Below are positions 32,319 through 43,622 of a stretch of 64,000 nucleotides of DNA, piece after piece. The number at the start of each line of letters is the position of its first letter. The stretch's first letter is position 1. Below the pieces are notes generated by a model. The model saw nothing but the letters and a program-made list of their open reading frames with translations. It was not told where the DNA came from and made no database searches. The stretch is taken from the NCBI GenBank assembly GCA_964035575.1, contig OZ037835.1:2035001-2099000 (forward strand). Reading direction: 5' to 3'. Source of the stretch: Rhynchopus sp. YZ270_cl-10 (lineage: Eukaryota > Euglenozoa > Diplonemea > Diplonemida > Diplonemidae). The translations under genes and the position numbers were made by a program.

Positions 32319-33505
32319 GGTGGGGGCAAAACCCCTATTTTTTTGAGGCATTTCGATTTTTTTGGATTTACGTGCAAAGTACCCGCAAACCACCGAAAAT
32401 TTCGGGTCAGAGATGGTTTTGGGGTGTGGTTTGGGGGTGTTCTATAGGTGAGACACCCCAGAGATACAAAAAAATGGAAAAAAATAGCAAAAATAGACCA
32501 TTTTGGCCGTTTGGGCCATTTTGGTCAAATGGCCATTTTTGACCAATATTTCAAAAAAAAAAGCAAAAATTTGTCATCATTAGGCCTGTCTGGGCACAAA
32601 TATGCCCCAAAAATGTCCCGCGAGTCCATTCCGACCTGTTTTGAACACATTTATCGCCTTTTTTGGTGTTTTTTTGGTGTTTTGAGGTCAAAAAAGATCC
32701 CCTGACTATCCCCTGGCAGCCCTGGGCCGCGACTTGCGCCCTGCTTTTGGACCCCCTCTGGGCCAAAAAATGGGTGAAAACCCTCGAAAAAGCACTCCGG
32801 GGACCCAGATAGTTCCATATATCCACCAGAAACCCACCCAAACACCTCAAAAACATGCCAGAAAAATATTTTCAAAAACACACTTTTTTCAAAAAGTTCA
32901 TCTGGGCAGGTTCCATAATGACTTATTTGAAAAAGTGTGTTTTTGAAAATGTTTTTCTGACATGTTTTTGAGGTGTTTTTGAGGGTGTGCGGTGGAAATT
33001 TGGAACTATCTGGGCTCCCAGAGTGCTTTTTCGGAGGTTTTCGCCCATTTTTTGGCCCAGAGTGGGTCTAAAAGCAGGGCGCAAGTCGCGGCCCAGGGCT
33101 GCCAGGGGATAGTCAGGGGATCTTTTTTGACCTCAAAACACCAAAAAAAACACCAAAACAAGTGCCTAAAGTGTCCAAAACAGGTCGGAATGGACTCACA
33201 GGACATTTTTGGGGTAGTTTCGTGCCCAAGCAGCTGTCATGATGTCGAAATTTTGCTGTTTTTTTGATTTTTTTCTCAAAAAATGGCCATTTTACCCAAC
33301 ATGGCCAAAACCGTCAAAAGCCACTTTTTCACTATTTTTTTTGCATTTTTTCATATTCTGAGGTGCCCTAATCATGGATTTTCGGGTCTCAGGGTGTTTC
33401 TGACCCATTTCTGGGGGGTATGAGGGGTGTTGACAGGTTTTTTGCTCACAAAACCACTTTTTCCAAAAATGCCTCACCCGTCCTGAAGGTTTTGCCCCCC
33501 CCTAC
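32319..33505. mobile_element. foldback element 1
   Basis: Long imperfect inverted repeat centred near 32905 (TTTTTCAAAAAG...). Left arm ~32445-32890, right arm ~32920-33370. Matching phrases include GAGTCCATTCCGACCTGTTT and its inverse at 33185. The outermost ends are GGGGGCAAAACC (32324) and GGTTTTGCCCCCC (33489). The arms have diverged visibly. The arm sequence is homologous to foldback element 2. Confidence 0.7.
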
Positions 33506-33549
33506 CCCCCCCCCCCCCCCCCCCCCCCCTAGCCTAGGGCCCCCCCCTA
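33506..33549. repeat. poly-C tract between elements
   Basis: A run of ~20 C, then TAGCCTAGGG, a second C run and the TA that precedes C-left. Confidence 0.8.
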
Positions 33550-36500
33550 CACGGCGGGGTCCACACACCCGAGGGTCCGTAAATTTTACGGACCCTCTTT
33601 ACGGACCCTCAAGTGCGGACCCGGGTCCGTAATTACGTACCCTAGGGTCCGTAATTACGGACCCTAGGGTCCGTAATTACGTGGTCTAAGGTGGGAAATC
33701 ACTGTTTGGATGTGTGACTGCTGGTCGAAAAGCCCTGGGAGCAAACCGAGTGGTACACAGGTACCACATGATAGACCATGATCATGTGGGCCTATCCCAA
33801 GTTACATACCGAAAAAAGTCGTGAGCTCGGTTAGTTGTCAAAGACGTCTTCCACCATGCACTGAGGAGATAATGATCCAACAATTTACAAGAAAGATTAC
33901 TTAACCTACTGCTGGAAATTGCCAGGTCGTAGTAACACACAAAGTGTGCCTCCGTTCGGGAAGACCGGATATTCTAGAGACCAAAAAGGCCTCAAGAATA
34001 TCTTCCGGTAGTCAAGGTATAACCGAATGAACGGCCCAAGACCCCCGTGGAGAAGTTAAATGTTGTAATGCTATCAAGTAGAAACTGCGAACACTGTCTT
34101 ACCCTCCTCAATACATGGTGGAATATTTCTTTGACAACAAACCGAGCTCAAGAGTTTTTAAACTTCCCTGAGGGAATGCGAGACGCAAAATTTACCACCA
34201 GACCCTGTCTTCGTGCACCTTCGGTGCAACGCTGCAGACAGGCCAAACTGCGTTGGACTCAGAGGAATGCCTGCTGTGCAGTGTATCAATGAGAACCAAG
34301 TCCCAGCAACAAGGGGCGCCTTTTGGCGGGCGTTGTTGAGGGTGTTTGGGGTGCAAAGTTTTCCACAATTTTGATGCGCGGGTACAGAAGTGTTGTCTTG
34401 TTCTTTCATCTCTAGGAATGTAAATGTCAATCGCGTTTAACGACCACTAGGGCTTGTTCAGTGAACCCACAAGGGGTCGAAGGGGGTTGGTTATCCCATA
34501 GCTATCAAAGGTTGTGTCGACCAGGCTAATCCACTATGTTACGCTGTACGTTGTTAAATCCGAAGAAATAACACTTTAGCAGCCGCAGGAAGTTTGTTAA
34601 AAAGAGTGCCTCACGCTACACAAACCACCACCCGCGATTGACTTAGATGTTATAACAAAGAGAATTCAGAACAAAACAACACCCTGCCCCATACACACTA
34701 AATTGTCATGCTTCAAGAGCATGCCTGGGCCAAAATTACTGTTGACCAAAAAGGCAACAAGACCACCCACAAGGAGTGTGAATTGTGCACTGGTTTTCTG
34801 GGGGAACGCAATATTTTCTTGTGTCTAGTCCTCCGCAAGCAGAGGACAGACTTTCCGGAAGGTTTCCAAAGTCGAATTTCTTGCACTAGCTATGCTCCCT
34901 TGGTCAATGGCTATAGCAGTGACTGACTAAGTGTACCCACCCCCCTCCACCCAGATCTTCGTCCGCAAACTCAGAATAGATTGATGCGGGTAGATTTTGA
35001 GTTGTTGAATGTCGGACCGCGGTGAAGCTTCTCATCGCAATCGCGGGTGCAGTTCAGACTTCACGATCCTGTATAAGTGTAAATGTGGGGTGTGATTAAG
35101 TTATGGTATACAAACGTAGTAGTCGGGAAAGGTGAGGTTAATAAAAAAGGCTATTTATTGCCGTGAAATAAGATAGATTTTTTCCACGCTACAGGTCGAG
35201 AGAGTGACCTGCTGCACAAATGGTTCGAGTGAAGCGAGGTGAATTATGTGAAGCGGTAACGAGCGCCTGTGGAACCAAATAGAAACGTAACACTCATCAC
35301 ACGATAAAACCCATGGGAGAGGTTGTGGTGAAACGCACACACCTCGACCTGAGGAGTGGCTCTGCAGCGCGGTTCGTCCCCAGAACCGCAAGTGTGTTCA
35401 AAATGCTTTGTTTCTATTTCCTCCTTCATGTCATGAGGTGACACAAAATGATTGGTGCGTAAAAAAATAGCTATTTAATAGTGTGAACATTACGCGTTTA
35501 TTTCGAGTTGAAAACACGAACAAGTTGAAATATGCGGCATTTTTTTGTTCAATCTTCACTAGTAACTGAAAGTTAAACATAATTACATACCTTGTCTTCC
35601 CCGTAACCTGCGCCTTCGCTGCTTTTAAGGTGCTTTCTCTGGGTGCCCAGTACCCAGTACCCAGTACCCAGTACCCAGTGTCTTCGAGAACCTAAAAATG
35701 CGTTTTGTTGAAATTTTCTGGCTTTTTCTGAACTTTTCCCAGCTACTTTTCTGGTCGTAGCCGACTTTTCTGATCGAGTAGCTATTTTCACTTTTCTGGT
35801 GTATGAGTAGGTTTTCTGGGTGGGAGACTGGATTCTGGGTACAGTGGTGTGTCTGGGCACCCAGGCACCTGGGTACTGGTGTATTTTCGGCCCAGGTACC
35901 CCGGTACACGGTACACTGGTGTAGAAGGAAAAAAGTCGTGAAAAAGCAACCACAGCTCCACATGACAAACACAAAAGTGTCCAGTCACGTGGGGCATTCA
36001 TGCACTGAGGAGATAATGATCCAACAATTTACAAGAAAGATTACTTAACCTACTGCTGGAAATTGCCAGGTCGTAGTAACACACAAAGTGCGCCTCCGTT
36101 CGGGAATACCGGATATTCTAGAGACCAAAAAGGCCTCAAGAATATCTTCCGCTGGTCAAGGTATAACCGAGTGAACGGCCCAAGACCCCCGTGGAGAAGT
36201 TAAATGTTGTAATGCTATCAAGTACAAACTGCGACCACTGTCTTACCCTCCTCAATGCATGGTGGAAGATGTCTTTCACAACAAATATCCTGTACACAGG
36301 TACACAGGTACACAGGTAAAACCCGTTAAAATTGTGTGTGAAAGTTAAAAATAGCTATATTTGCATTTTTCGCCCAGCATTGAGGACACATAGGCCCACC
36401 AAGGGCAATTTTGTGATGTCAAAAAAAATTTTTTTTCGGCCCAAAAATTGACTTGTTTTCGGTAAAACCCACTAAAAATTGTGGTACTCTAAACTGCGTT

Positions 36501-36807
36501 TTAGACCCCCACAGATGCTCAAAAGTGCCAAATTTTGCTTTTAATGGCCTCAAATCGTCGAAATTAGCCCTAAACGGGGGCAAAAAAAAATTTTCGAGAG
36601 TCCCTTTCCCTGGGAGGCTCCGTAATTACGTACCCTAGGGTCCGTAATTACGGACCCTAGGGTACGTAATTACGGACCCTAGGGTACGTAATTACGTACC
36701 CTAGGGTCCGTAATTACGTACCCTAGGGTACGTAATGACACTCCGTAAAGAGGGAGTGTCCTAACATGCCGTTTTACGGACCCTCGGGGTGTGCGGACCC
36801 CGCCGTG
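33550..36807 (+). mobile_element. terminal-inverted-repeat element C-left
   Basis: 3258 bp. Ends are CACGGCGGGGTCC and the inverse GGACCCCGCCGTG, ~32 bp of inverted repeat with a few mismatches, flanked on both sides by TA. The subterminal zones are arrays of GGGTCCGTAATTACGGACCC-type palindromes (also TACGTACCCTAGGGTACGTA). Core segments are shared with D and F. Compared with C-right it has an extra ~0.5 kb (35690-36290), part of which (35999-36250) is a second, direct copy of 33854-34135. It carries a short GGGTACTG array (4 copies, 35648-35680). Confidence 0.8.
34708..34926 (+). CDS. conserved 72-codon frame in element core
   Basis: Identical frame in C-right (43623-43841, minus) and a related one in D; F has a broken version (reverse of ~52717-52940). 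It reads HAWAKITVDQKGNKTTHKEC, then ELC and CTSYAPLVNGYSSD. The spacing W-x12-15-C-x2-C recalls the first half of a BED zinc finger, as found in transposases, but no following His pair is obvious. Being conserved among copies is weak evidence for coding because the whole core is conserved. It could be an exon relic of the element's former protein. Confidence 0.3.
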   Translation: MLQEHAWAKITVDQKGNKTTHKECELCTGFLGERNIFLCLVLRKQRTDFPEGFQSRISCTSYAPLVNGYSSD

Positions 36808-37006
36808 TAGGCATAGTGTGCAGACGAACATTTTTGGTTCGTCGACAAATGTTCGTCGGTTTTGTTCGTCGACGAACATCGACGAACAGGTCCCTGCCAC
36901 AAGGGCAACCCACGACGAACAACGACGAACATCGACGAACAATTTTTTTTTTTCCCCCCCACGACGAACATCGACGAACATTTTGTTCGTCTGCACACTA
37001 TGCCTA
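36808..37006. mobile_element. terminal-inverted-repeat element B (GACGAAC-word)
   Basis: 199 bp, abutting C-left. Perfect inverted ends TAGGCATAGTGTGCAGACGA..., ≥23 bp. If TA is the target duplication the element is 36810-37004. Almost all of the interior is repeats of CGACGAACAT or its inverse. Ends differ from element A by one base in the first 14 (TAGGCATAGTGTGC against TAGGCATACTGTGC). Confidence 0.8.
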
Positions 37007-38082
37007 GGGGGGGTCAAATGCACTTAAAAAAACGATACAAACGTCATTTTTTCGAGTTTTTGATAAAAACGCATTATTTTGGATGATTGAGTAGAAATTT
37101 TGACCAAGAACCTCTCAAAAACATCGTGGGGGGTGGTTTTCACGCCAGAGGGGGATCACATGCACCCCAAATGGTGAAATTCCAAAAAAAAAAAAAAATT
37201 GCCCATGACTGGTACCGGCCCCACCAATTCCTTAAGGAATTAAATTCCGATTTTTTTCATTTTTTTTGCGATTTTTTTGCTCAAAAATTGACGATACCCT
37301 GTTTTCGGGGCAAAACTCTCTAATTTGGGCAGTTCCGTGTGAAAATATGCAAAAATAGTCAAAAATTGGAAAATCGTTAAGGAAATCGTTAAGGAAATCC
37401 TTAACGACTTAACGTGGGGTACCAATCATGGGCAATTTTTCAATTTTCACGTTTTAGCACCTCCTGGGCCCGAAAAATGGGTCAAAACCGACCGACAAAC
37501 AGTTTTCCACACGATATGTGTCACATTTTCGGGTCAGATTCACTTAGAAATGCGTTTTTATCAAAAACTGAAAAAAGTGGGTTTGTATCACCCATTTGAC
37601 CGCCCCTAAGGGCCCCCCTCTCCGTTGTAACTGTTTTGTTGGTATCTTGCACACCACGCCAGATGGGGACTTCACTCACATCGATGGGTGGTTTTGTTTT
37701 TGCCCCCCACTCTCCCCCTCTCCCTCCCTGCGAGGCATAGGTGTTAACCCTAGGTGGCATCATCATGCAGTGGGTCCGTCGAATAGCCTGCATCAACAAC
37801 TTCTTCTTTCTTTGGGTGCAGCGAACTGCAGTACCTGTATGCTCACAACTCTTCAACGGAAGGTGGTCCGCCGGGCTGACGAGCGGGTGTGTACCGCCCT
37901 CGTTCTCTTACGGTACGGGTAGGTCTACGTAGGTTTCTTTTTCGTTGTTGGCCGCAGGGTACTTGCTTTCATTCCGCTGGCATCGTACGTGGGTCAGCGG
38001 GAGGGTGCCTGCATTAATAACTTCACTTTCTTTTCCCTCCTTTTAGTGTTCCCACTCTTTCCACACCACCTACCCTTCTCAG
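37007..38082. other. upstream region of the PPR-like gene; palindromic DNA and gene scraps
   Basis: 37010-37500 is A/T-rich with short self-complementary words (CCTTAAGGAATT, GTTAAGGAAATCGTTAAGG). Protein-like snippets follow (HTTPDGDFTHIDGW near 37660; TTLQRKVVRRADERV near 37850). 37943-38030 is repeat R5, also at 57409-57492 (GTTGTTGGCCGCAGGGTAC, then GCATTAATAACTTCAC). CTCCTTTTAG at 38038-38047 and CTTCTCAG at 38075-38082 are acceptor-like sites just before the ATG. Confidence 0.45.
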
Positions 38083-39923
38083 ATGGCCGCTGTTCAGACC
38101 ACTCCTGCCATCAGGGCGACACTAAAACTACACAAATGGGCCTCAGGGTTTACCCCCGGCACCACAGCCGCACAGCACATGGTGAACATCTGGCGCGCAC
38201 AGCGTGGTACAAAGCGGGCCACAGTCAGATCGTCGCTGACACACATCTTTGCCAGCCGTCGCCCTCCAGTTCGTGCCCTACGAGCCGCCATCCTAGAGCG
38301 TGCGGTGTCACAACCCGCAGGCGTGACGACCGCCGAGCTCTGGGCTTGCGCAGCGTATTTCCGTAAATGGGGGGTTCCTATTGACGAGCACCTTGCCTGG
38401 CTGCTTCTTGAGGCCTGCGAACGCGATTTTGCGCACTCCACACTTCAGGAAACGCCACCCACAGATACGACTACTTCGCTCCCAGGAATAGATGTCATGG
38501 AGGGGCACGCATGCCCGGTTCTGTTTGCACGGCGTCTTCGCCTTCTGTGGACGTGGCTTCAAACAGATAGAGTGCACCCCGGGAGACACTTTCTTGAAGC
38601 ATCTTTGAAAGCAAGCAATACGCTCTCGAATCTTTCTGTGCTCTTCAGTGAGCGAAGCGAACCGGGTCGGCCGAGGCATGCGCGCACCTATTTGGCGTCG
38701 ATCTCGGTCATATCAGGCAACATCGCTGCGGACACGGCGCGGAACACTTTGTCTGCCATGCGTGCCCTCGGTGTTTCCCCGACACAACACCACGCAGAAA
38801 CCGTTTTTACAATTCTTCTTCGCTCCCGCCGCTTTCCCGAAGCAGAAGCCCTCTTTTGCAGCAGTCTTTCCGACGATGCACACCGTGAGCGCCTCATCTC
38901 CTCCGCAGCGGGAACGAATCTTCGCGGGTTTTCGCAGCTGTTTTCTCGCTGGGGCAGCGCCTCGCTTGCACCCCACGTTGTGGTGTGGTATGCTCATGGC
39001 GCTGGAGCGCCTTGCACCGAATGTGGTGAAGGCAACAACCACCACGGTGCGCCCCCTCTCGAAGGGGAAGAGCGTGTAGTGCAGTGTAAGCTGCGGAGGC
39101 CAGTGCTTGCGAACAGGGTTCAGTCGCAGTGGGAGCGGTTGATCGGGGAGCAAGCAGGCGGAGCGGGGCACAGTGCGGCAGCGTTACGGCTGATGCAGTG
39201 GGTGCGCGAGGAAAATGTGGAGCATGTGTGGCAGAGACAGCACCTCGAGGCGTTGATGCAGATCTCCCTCCAAGCGCAGCCAACAGAATACAAGGCAGTG
39301 GTTAACGCAGTGAAGGAAGTTGGTATGTTTTTTTTGGTTGAAAAAAAGAAAGAACCCGGTTCTGCTGCGCGGGTTTACACCATGTGTTTCGGGTATCCAA
39401 GGAACAGAAGGGTACAAAGTACAGAACAAAAGTCTTTGTTCCACCCTCATACACTCGCTTCTTTGTTTCTCCCTTCATACACCACATATGGCGCCAACCA
39501 ATGTGCGCTGAGCAACGCTATGAGGGCCCATCTCAAGGTCAACCCCGCGTGCACTCTTCCAGCAACTTTGTGAGTTTTGCTGTTTTTTTTCCCGAAAATT
39601 AGCCACGCAGAGGCCTGCATCCTTCTCTTCCCCCAAGAAGTATTTGCCCGATCAAAAAAAAAAATTTTACAGTGAACCGTGTTGGGACCTTCGCTGATGC
39701 TCTTGACACTGAAGTGCTGACCACGACCTTGCTGCACAAGCGTTATCATGGTGATCACGCAGGTGTGGAGGACGTTGCGAGTGTCGTGTTAGCACGCAAC
39801 CAGAGTGCTGCTGCTGCCGCACTGTGGGCGCTGAATGGCCTCCCTACCACACAGCGACGCACTGCTTTGACTTCTAAATTGGCGAAAGTAAATAAAGATA
39901 GCGTTTTTACAAAAGAAATATGA
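38083..39923 (+). CDS. pentatricopeptide-repeat-like helical protein (probably organellar), two exons
   Basis: Exons 38083-39322 and 39673-39923; the intron (350 bp) is GTATGT...TTTTACAG and joins in frame (KEV/VNRVGTF). The product is 496 residues, all-helical, with no transmembrane segment. Residues ~218-258 match the PPR pattern: RNTLSAMRALGVSPTQHHAE followed by VFTILLRSRRFPEAEALF. Other helix pairs (QHMVNIWRAQRG, AWLLLEACERDF) are consistent with degenerate repeats. The Arg/Thr-rich, acid-poor N-terminus could be an organellar targeting signal. PPR proteins bind organellar RNA; that role is inferred. The ATG directly follows a CTTCTCAG site. The gene sits between the two inverted C elements. 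Confidence 0.65.
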
Positions 39924-40094
39924 AACAACAGTACACAGTGGGGATCATAAGAGATTTTGACAAAGGGCCAAACCCTTTTTTTTTCCAGTTGTGCAGTTAA
40001 GAAGGCAACTTCCTCTTTAGCATGACTCCGCTTTCGATCTCCAATGCCGTATCTGCTGCCCTCAAAGAAAGGTTAAAAAAGGTTTTCAGAAATA

Positions 40095-40097
<3 letters not shown>
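39924..40097. other. short spacer
   Basis: No gene; AT-rich 3' flank of the PPR-like gene. Confidence 0.5.
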
Positions 40098-40127
<30 letters not shown>

Positions 40128-40262
40128 CAAAATTCACTCGGGACGAAAAGCACCCCCGCTAGCCCAAACAGACCACACCTATTGTGCCGCCAGGACTAGA
40201 ACGAAAAAAGGAATATTTTTTTAACCACTGAGTTACAGAGTACAGAACCGTTCAACCGGTTA
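40098..40262 (-). mobile_element. tRNA-derived SINE-like element
   Basis: Read on the minus strand, it starts with a pol III A-box-like TAACTCAGTGGTTA. A B-box-like CGTTCTAGTCC follows ~20 bases later. A ~60-base unrelated body and a tail of about seven TTTTG units (40097-40134) complete it. The box spacing is about 12 bases too short for a functional tRNA, so the head is a tRNA relic. The (TTTTG)n tail is typical of SINEs. Confidence 0.5.
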
Positions 40263-40377
40263 TTTTTTTTTTGGGCAGAGGACCACCCAAGATTCATGAC
40301 CCTGTATCCGCAATGACTCTCCTACCATATCTGACTGATGAGTGGAAGCGGGAGTAGCACATATCAGATGCAAACCA

Positions 40378-40467
40378 CGAAATGGATGTACGTCTGCGTG
40401 GGGTTCACCCTGGTATAGCCGGTCATTGTACCAAAAGTACACTGTCACGAGAGGGCTTTTTTTATTC
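40378..40467 (+). repeat. dispersed repeat R2
   Basis: GGGGTTCACCCTGGTATAGC, then GTACCAAAAGTACACTGTCA and CGAGAGGGC; third full copy of R2, with the palindrome centre altered. Confidence 0.7.
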
Positions 40468-40654
40468 ATCAGTCCTATTCGTGGTCCTTTACCCCCCCCC
40501 CTTCCTTTACCCCCCCCCCCCCCCTTATTTTACCCCCTTTTTCAGAAAAAAACGGTTCAGCCCAAAATAACATGGTCCTTTACCCCCCAGGCCTCAGCCT
40601 AACTGGGGGGTAGGCAGGCCAACACGGATTAGGGGTGGTGGGTCCCCCCCCCCC
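40468..40654. repeat. GGTCCTTTACCCCC-word region
   Basis: CAGTCCTATTCGTGGTCC, then TTTACCCCCCC blocks and ACATGGTCCTTTACCCC at 40570. The inverse of the first phrase (GGACCACGAATAGGACTG) is at 45889-45906, and ACATGGTCCTTTACC recurs at 45777. These are the outer flanks of the palindromic zone, or ends of another word-type element. Confidence 0.5.
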
Positions 40655-41850
40655 CCCTAGGGGGTACGACTCCAGCCATTTTTTGCGCACGGAAAATTCA
40701 TTTGGCATTATCTGGTCATCTCCAAGGCAACTGCGGGTGAAAAACACCCTCAGAGTGGGTCACAGGGGGCCTGTGGGTCGAAAAACGACCCAGAAGCCAC
40801 CCCAGAATACAAAAAAATGGAAAAAAATAGTGAAAAAACGGCTTTTTTCACGTTTTGGCCACTTTGGGCAAAATAGCGATTTTTCGAGAAAAAAATCAAA
40901 AACCGGGATATTTTTTGACATCACAAAGCCTCCTTTGGCACAAATATACCCCAAAAGTGGCCTGTGAGTCCATTCCAACCTGTTTTGGACATATTTGACA
41001 CTTTTGGAAGTGTTTTTTTGGTGTTTTTAGGTCAAAAAAATGCCCAAGACGTCCCCAAGACATCCCCAAGACACTTTGCACACCCCCTGTTACGGTCATA
41101 TTTTTTTCGTTTTTTTGCCTGAAACCCCCAAAATACCCCTCCCGGACCCCACATAGTCCCGAATATCCATCACACACCCACTCAGAGTGAGTAGAAGCAC
41201 CCCAAAAAAAATATTTTTTAAAGCCCTAAAATTGTGCTTCAGTTTCGGCAGCATCCATGTTGAAGTTGAAGGGCTTTAAAAAATATTTTTTTTGGGGTGC
41301 TTCTACTCACTCTGAGTGGGTGTGTGATGGATATTCGGGACTATGTGGGGTCCGGGAGGGGTATTTTGGGGGTTTCAGGCAAAAAAACGAAAAAAATATG
41401 ACCGTAACAGGGGGTGTGCAAAGTGTCTTGGGGATGTCTTGGGGACGTCTTGGGCATTTTTTTGACCTAAAAACACCAAAAAAACACTTCCAAAAGTGTC
41501 AAATATGTCCAAAACAGGTTGGAATGGACTCACAGGCCACTTTTGGGGTATATTTGTGCCAAAGGAGGCTTTGTGATGTCAAAAAATATCCCGGTTTTTG
41601 ATTTTTTTCTCGAAAAATCGCTATTTTGCCCAAAGTGGCCAAAACGTGAAAAAAGCCGTTTTTTCACTATTTTTTTCCATTTTTTTGTATTCTGGGGTGG
41701 CTTCTGGGTCGTTTTTCGACCCACAGGCCCCCTGTGACCCACTCTGAGGGTGTTTTTCACCCGCAGTTGCCTTGGAGATGGCCAGATAATGCCAAATGAA
41801 TTTTCCGTGCGTTTGGTCCCAGCCAAAATGGCTGGAGTCGTATCCCCTAC
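40655..41850. mobile_element. foldback element 2
   Basis: A ~1.2-kb near-perfect inverted repeat: left arm ~40660-41235, right arm ~41265-41840, spacer ~30 bp around 41250 (CAGTTTCGGCAGCATCC). Outer ends are GGTACGACTCCAGCC and its inverse. I saw only rare arm mismatches (such as TCATCTCC against GCCATCTCC). The arm sequence (GAGTCCATTCC...CCTGTTTTGGAC) is homologous to foldback 1. Confidence 0.85.
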
Positions 41851-41864
41851 CCCCCCCCCCCCCC

Positions 41865-42245
41865 CCTCTGTACACGGTTGTACAGGGGCTGGGCCGAAGA
41901 AAAATTTTTCCAACCAATTTTTGCCCACAAAAAATCGAAAAAAAAAATTTTTTTTTTCGATTCTCCTGTGTCTGTGCGTGCTGTGATGGGGTCATTTCGC
42001 GCTCAGAAATGAGTATTTTTTGACCCAAAATACATGTGTCAGTTTTGGACTGAAATTTTCAAAAATCGTGTAAAAACTGACACATGTATTTTGGGTCAAA
42101 AATACTCATTTCTGAGCGCGAAATGACCCCATCACAGCACGCACAGACACAGGAGAATCGAAAAAAAAAATTTTTTTTTTCGATTTTTTGTGGGCAAAAA
42201 TTGGTCGGAAAAATTTTTCTTCGGCCCACCCCCTGTGTAACTGTG
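41865..42245. mobile_element. foldback element 3 (small)
   Basis: An inverted repeat of ~180 bp per arm centred at ~42060. AGGAGAATCGAAAAAA and GGGTCAAAAATACTCATTTC phrases appear on both sides. It abuts foldback 2 on the left and C-right on the right. Confidence 0.8.
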
Positions 42246-42737
42246 CACGGCGGGGTCCGCACACCCCGAGGGTCCGTAAAACGGCATGTTAGGACACTCC
42301 CTCTTTACGGAGTGTCATTACGTACCCTAGGGTCCGTAATTACGTACCCTAGGGTCCGTAATTACGGACCCTAGGGTCCGTAATTACGGACCCTAGGGTA
42401 CGTAATTACGGAGCCTCCCAGGGAAAGGGACTCTCGAAAATTTTTTTTTGCCCCCGTTTAGGGCTAATTTCGACGATTTGAGGCCATTAAAAGCAAAATT
42501 TGGCACTTTTGAGCATCTGTGGGGGTCTAAAACGCAGTTTAGAGTACCACAATTTTTAGTGGGTTTTACCGAAAACAAGTCAATTTTTGGGCCGAAAAAA
42601 AAATTTTTTTGACATCACAAAATTGCCCTTGGTGGGCCTATGTGTCCTCAATGAAATGCAAATATAGCTATTTTTAACTTTCACACACAATTTTAACGGG
42701 TTTTACCTGTGTACCTGTGTATCTGTGTACCTGTGAC

Positions 42738-42902
42738 TGGGTACTGGGTACTGGGTACTGGGTACTGGGTACTGGGTACTGGGTACTGGGTACTGGGTAC
42801 TGGGTACTGGGTACTGGGTACTGGGTACTGGGTACTGGGTACTGGGTACTGGGTACTGGGTACTGGGTACTGGGTACTGGGTACTGGGTACTGGGTACTG
42901 GG
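42738..42902. repeat. 8-bp minisatellite (GGGTACTG)n, ~20 copies
   Basis: Perfect head-to-tail array, open in all frames. The matching site in C-left has only 4 units. Confidence 0.95.
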
Positions 42903-43622
42903 CACCCAGAGAAAGCACCTTAAAAGCAGCGAAGGCGCAGGTTACGGGGAAGACAAGGTATGTAATTATGTTTAACTTTCAGTTACTAGTGAAGATTGAA
43001 CAAAAAAATGCCGCATATTTCAACTTGTTCGTGTTTTCAACTCGAAATAAACGCGTAATGTTCACACTATTAAATAGCTATTTTTTTACGCACCAATCAT
43101 TTTGTGTCACCTCATGACATGAAGGAGGAAATAGAAACAAAGCATTTTGAACACACTTGCGGTTCTGGGGACGAACCGCGCTGCAGAGCCACTCCTCAGG
43201 TCGAGGTGTGTGCGTTTCACCACAACCTCTCCCATGGGTTTTATCGTGTGATGAGTGTTACGTTTCTATTTGGTTCCACAGGCGCTCGTTACCTGCTTCA
43301 CATAATTCACCTCGCTTCACTCGAACCATTTGTGCAGCAGGTCACTCTCTCGACCTGTAGCGTGGAAAAAATCTATCTTATTTCACGGCAATAAATAGCC
43401 TTTTTTATTAACCTCACCTTTCCCGACTACTACGTTTGTATACCATAACTTAATCACACCCCACATTTACACTTATACAGGATCGTGAAGTCTGAACTGC
43501 ACCCGCGATTGCGATGAGAAGCTTCACCGCGGTCCGACATTCAACAACTCAAAATCTACCCGCATCAATCTATTCTGAGTTTGCGGACGAAGATCTGGGT
43601 GGAGGGGGGTGGGTACACTTAG

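Noticed and set aside
34990-35100. tRNA or small structured RNA in the C core around ATTGCGATGAGAAGC/GGTCGAATTTC phrases
   Set aside because: No cloverleaf with conserved A and B boxes could be drawn; conservation is explained by the element core.
42693-42975. Open frames of (YPVPSTQ)n or (GYWVLGT)n
   Set aside because: Translations of the 8-bp GGGTACTG minisatellite; any frame is open.
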